From contig JAPNXP010000006.1 in assembly GCA_028753945.1 (NCBI GenBank), forward strand, positions 4,092,001 to 4,156,000: a DNA stretch of 64,000 bases, read 5' to 3'. This document shows, in pieces, positions 63,501 to 64,000 of this stretch (position 1 is the stretch's first letter; every line of letters begins with the position of its first letter). This DNA is from Hexactinellida sp. DTS-2022. Its lineage: Eukaryota > Porifera > Hexactinellida. Position numbers and translations under genes: made by a program. The notes under the pieces were generated by a model. That model made no database searches. It had not been told where the DNA came from and was given only the letters and a program-made list of their open reading frames with translations.

Positions 63501-64000
63501 CAAGTTGGAGACGTCATAAAGCTGAATCTCTTCATCCAATTCTACAATTTTCTTATCCAATACCAATTGCTGTTCTGCTATAAACAAATCAATGCGTTTC
63601 TTAATTCCTCCCAACGCTTGTTGGCGCTTCTGGGGTGACTGGTTTCTGGCCAATAGCTTTGTTATTTTCGATAATGCGGCATCTATATCGCGTTCGTTTT
63701 CCTTCTTATACCTGCAAAGATCTTTGAAGCGAATCGGCATTTCCTGTATGCTATAATTGTTCTCTAGAGCAGATGCGATATTAGCTATACAGGACGCAGT
63801 TGATAGGTTCTCGTCGAATTCGATCGCTTCCAAAACGCAATTGTTGTTAATTAATTTTGCAAGTTCTCTGAAAGAAGAAGGCCCCATGAGATTCCTGGAG
63901 AGTTCTATTCGTTTCAAATGATTGTTTCTTATCAGCCCATGCAGAATGTACGAAATGTTATCACCAAGTCTGCAGTCGTTTATCTTGAGAGATTCAAGTT
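60516..64000 (-). CDS. CARMIL: CARMIL-like (LRRC16) protein, 5'-partial
   Basis: The frame is open through the right edge of the window, so the N-terminus is missing; at least 1160 residues are present. The first visible part is leucine-rich repeats of the ribonuclease-inhibitor style (LESLKINDCRLGDNISYIL, LKRIELSRNLMGPSSFRELAKLI), then SIQEMPIRFKDL and a long helical segment. This is the order in CARMIL: LRR, helical dimerisation domain, disordered tail. The tail holds Pro-rich basic strings (RGPPRRPPRRRE, MRKPKPLPRPNS), an acidic repeat region about a 10-11-residue unit such as ESKPEDKV / QTKQEDEI, and more Pro/Lys segments. CARMIL proteins regulate actin capping protein at the membrane; a canonical capping-protein-interaction motif is not obvious to me. 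The family call rests on the LRR-helical junction. Confidence 0.6.
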   Translation of the reverse strand, partial: LESLKINDCRLGDNISYILHGLIRNNHLKRIELSRNLMGPSSFRELAKLINNNCVLEAIEFDENLSTASCIANIASALENNYSIQEMPIRFKDLCRYKKENERDIDAALSKITKLLARNQSPQKRQQALGGIKKRIDLFIAEQQLVLDKKIVELDEEIQLYDVSNLTDSRKEIISKANNLKAKAGLVTTLCENFYSSKLETEIGSQLSDLINEQTKSSLMPQVVSQREKLVADMIEKLQFSLGDVITEDKIEEIKQNISPTEHQNVCSKDVMSAFSDGLTSNVNVGNLKIVESLVQQTCELVVRELDAMYQQVSNLETSEFPKSPDRNTLGGTCRLKLAFSTSMKRHRVSYQSFNPQFDVDTKSMDSAELTGNPEQPEEAVGTSDPIPNIMQTNPTTDIPETTQNVQDDVHAELESTPKQSSKRFAKPKFMASLKGKKDEKEKKEEKEKKEDKKAKPTKTTKSGSAKPESDLPDIATFNELSKEATRAPDLDVAKSKPRGPPRRPPRRREQLAVSTETPGDIFAELASAIVPGLEDFHIADKSNFTLDLTDKLPTEHSDITGSPVETKSPPPTSPRKPLGMGPGLGAILQAGLDKAKLKASKSHENIFDDAAKEEIDHRKFSDRTARKMESQPIMRKPKPLPRPNSKILLPEDKLEETAAPEEPQVHPVTTESKVEDKITVEPKQEDRVDTESKAEPLVIESTPEIEVAVESKPEDKVSTECKPEDKVTVEPNSEDKTTVEDTGAKEPKQEDTVAKESENEDSKQDSIAAESKQEDETVLQTKQEDIAIQTKQEDEIATVSKEEDEIAIQTTQEDSQVKISVERSNVAPPEASAEEAIPENDKNQKEPVEEPKPVENALESESKETENSAAHIPTEIKENIVESTDPISDASPEKKSISPPVAGRRHTSGIIEQSKSPKPVTKPIEGAQRPISEPDEITRKLSGTIIPPISLFDGEIKKSPSVSRKPIIKPIITKERIQDSKSEVADGEGKKPPVITNKPPKPISNKPALKPLPAAAKPKIPIQSPTKAPIDGKEISDEAEHQPTLSEDRITSPTEQPEVPSKIQKNISTESSDASATESAENLKSPPIREKPKTPSKPKRLSMGNMLDEIAPKVKDPNNEDCSKELQGSEITANFESDSNKDSDSGNKDGIETEGNPST

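Noticed and set aside
1..64000. CRISPR arrays, rRNA, tRNA, phage or plasmid genes
   Set aside because: The regularly recurring palindromes are dispersed MITEs without spacers of constant length; no RNA gene fold or prokaryotic gene was seen.

Overview
The window looks like nuclear DNA from an early-branching animal. It is AT-rich, with spliced protein-coding genes (GT..AG introns, mostly a few hundred bases), separate promoters and metazoan families: an IRF-type DNA-binding domain, LRRC57, BTBD19, a CARMIL-like protein, an UNC13/BAIAP3-like protein, cornichon and an NHL-repeat protein. A sponge (demosponge) fits best, but this is an inference from gene content, compactness and repeat load. 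I see no bacterial operons, tRNA, rRNA or CRISPR.

Layout. 0-5.5 kb: an orphan membrane protein (+), a tyrosine/proline-rich scaffold-like gene in four phase-0 exons (-), and a coiled-coil/NHL protein with a one-base frameshift (+). 6-8.4 kb: LRRC57 and glycogenin (both -). 9.2-14 kb: two tandem spliced paralogues of an unrecognised family (+). 14.4-16.9 kb: ABCG half-transporter (+). 17.5-24.8 kb: three membrane proteins on the minus strand, namely a mucin-like single-pass protein with a hidden cytoplasmic exon, an MFS transporter, and a single-pass receptor whose tail carries four TxYxx[ILE]-type motifs. 26.7-29 kb: an AT-hook-like nuclear protein (+). 29-34 kb: a gene desert full of repeats. 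34.4-39.7 kb: cornichon (-) and UNC13/BAIAP3-like (+). 41-46.2 kb: four tandem genes sharing an unrecognised cysteine-rich domain; the first two carry an N-terminal ubiquitin-like domain ending in Arg-Gly-Gly. 46.4-59.1 kb (-): BTBD19, a stand-alone proline-racemase-family enzyme, and a 10-exon gene that reads as an IRF DNA-binding domain joined in frame to a second proline-racemase-family domain. 60.5-64 kb (-): CARMIL-like protein running off the right edge.

The space between and inside genes is filled with short palindromic elements with 5'-CAGT...ACTG-3' ends and TA target duplications, in about ten families. They look like non-autonomous pogo/Tigger-type Tc1/mariner elements. Several are nested, and several sit at a fixed distance from splice sites. 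The most novel items are the IRF-racemase fusion, the ubiquitin-like/Cys-rich gene cluster with near-identical ubiquitin-like cassettes, and the element/splice-site coupling. Exon models were built by hand from splice consensus and reading phase; every complete spliced CDS given sums to a multiple of three.
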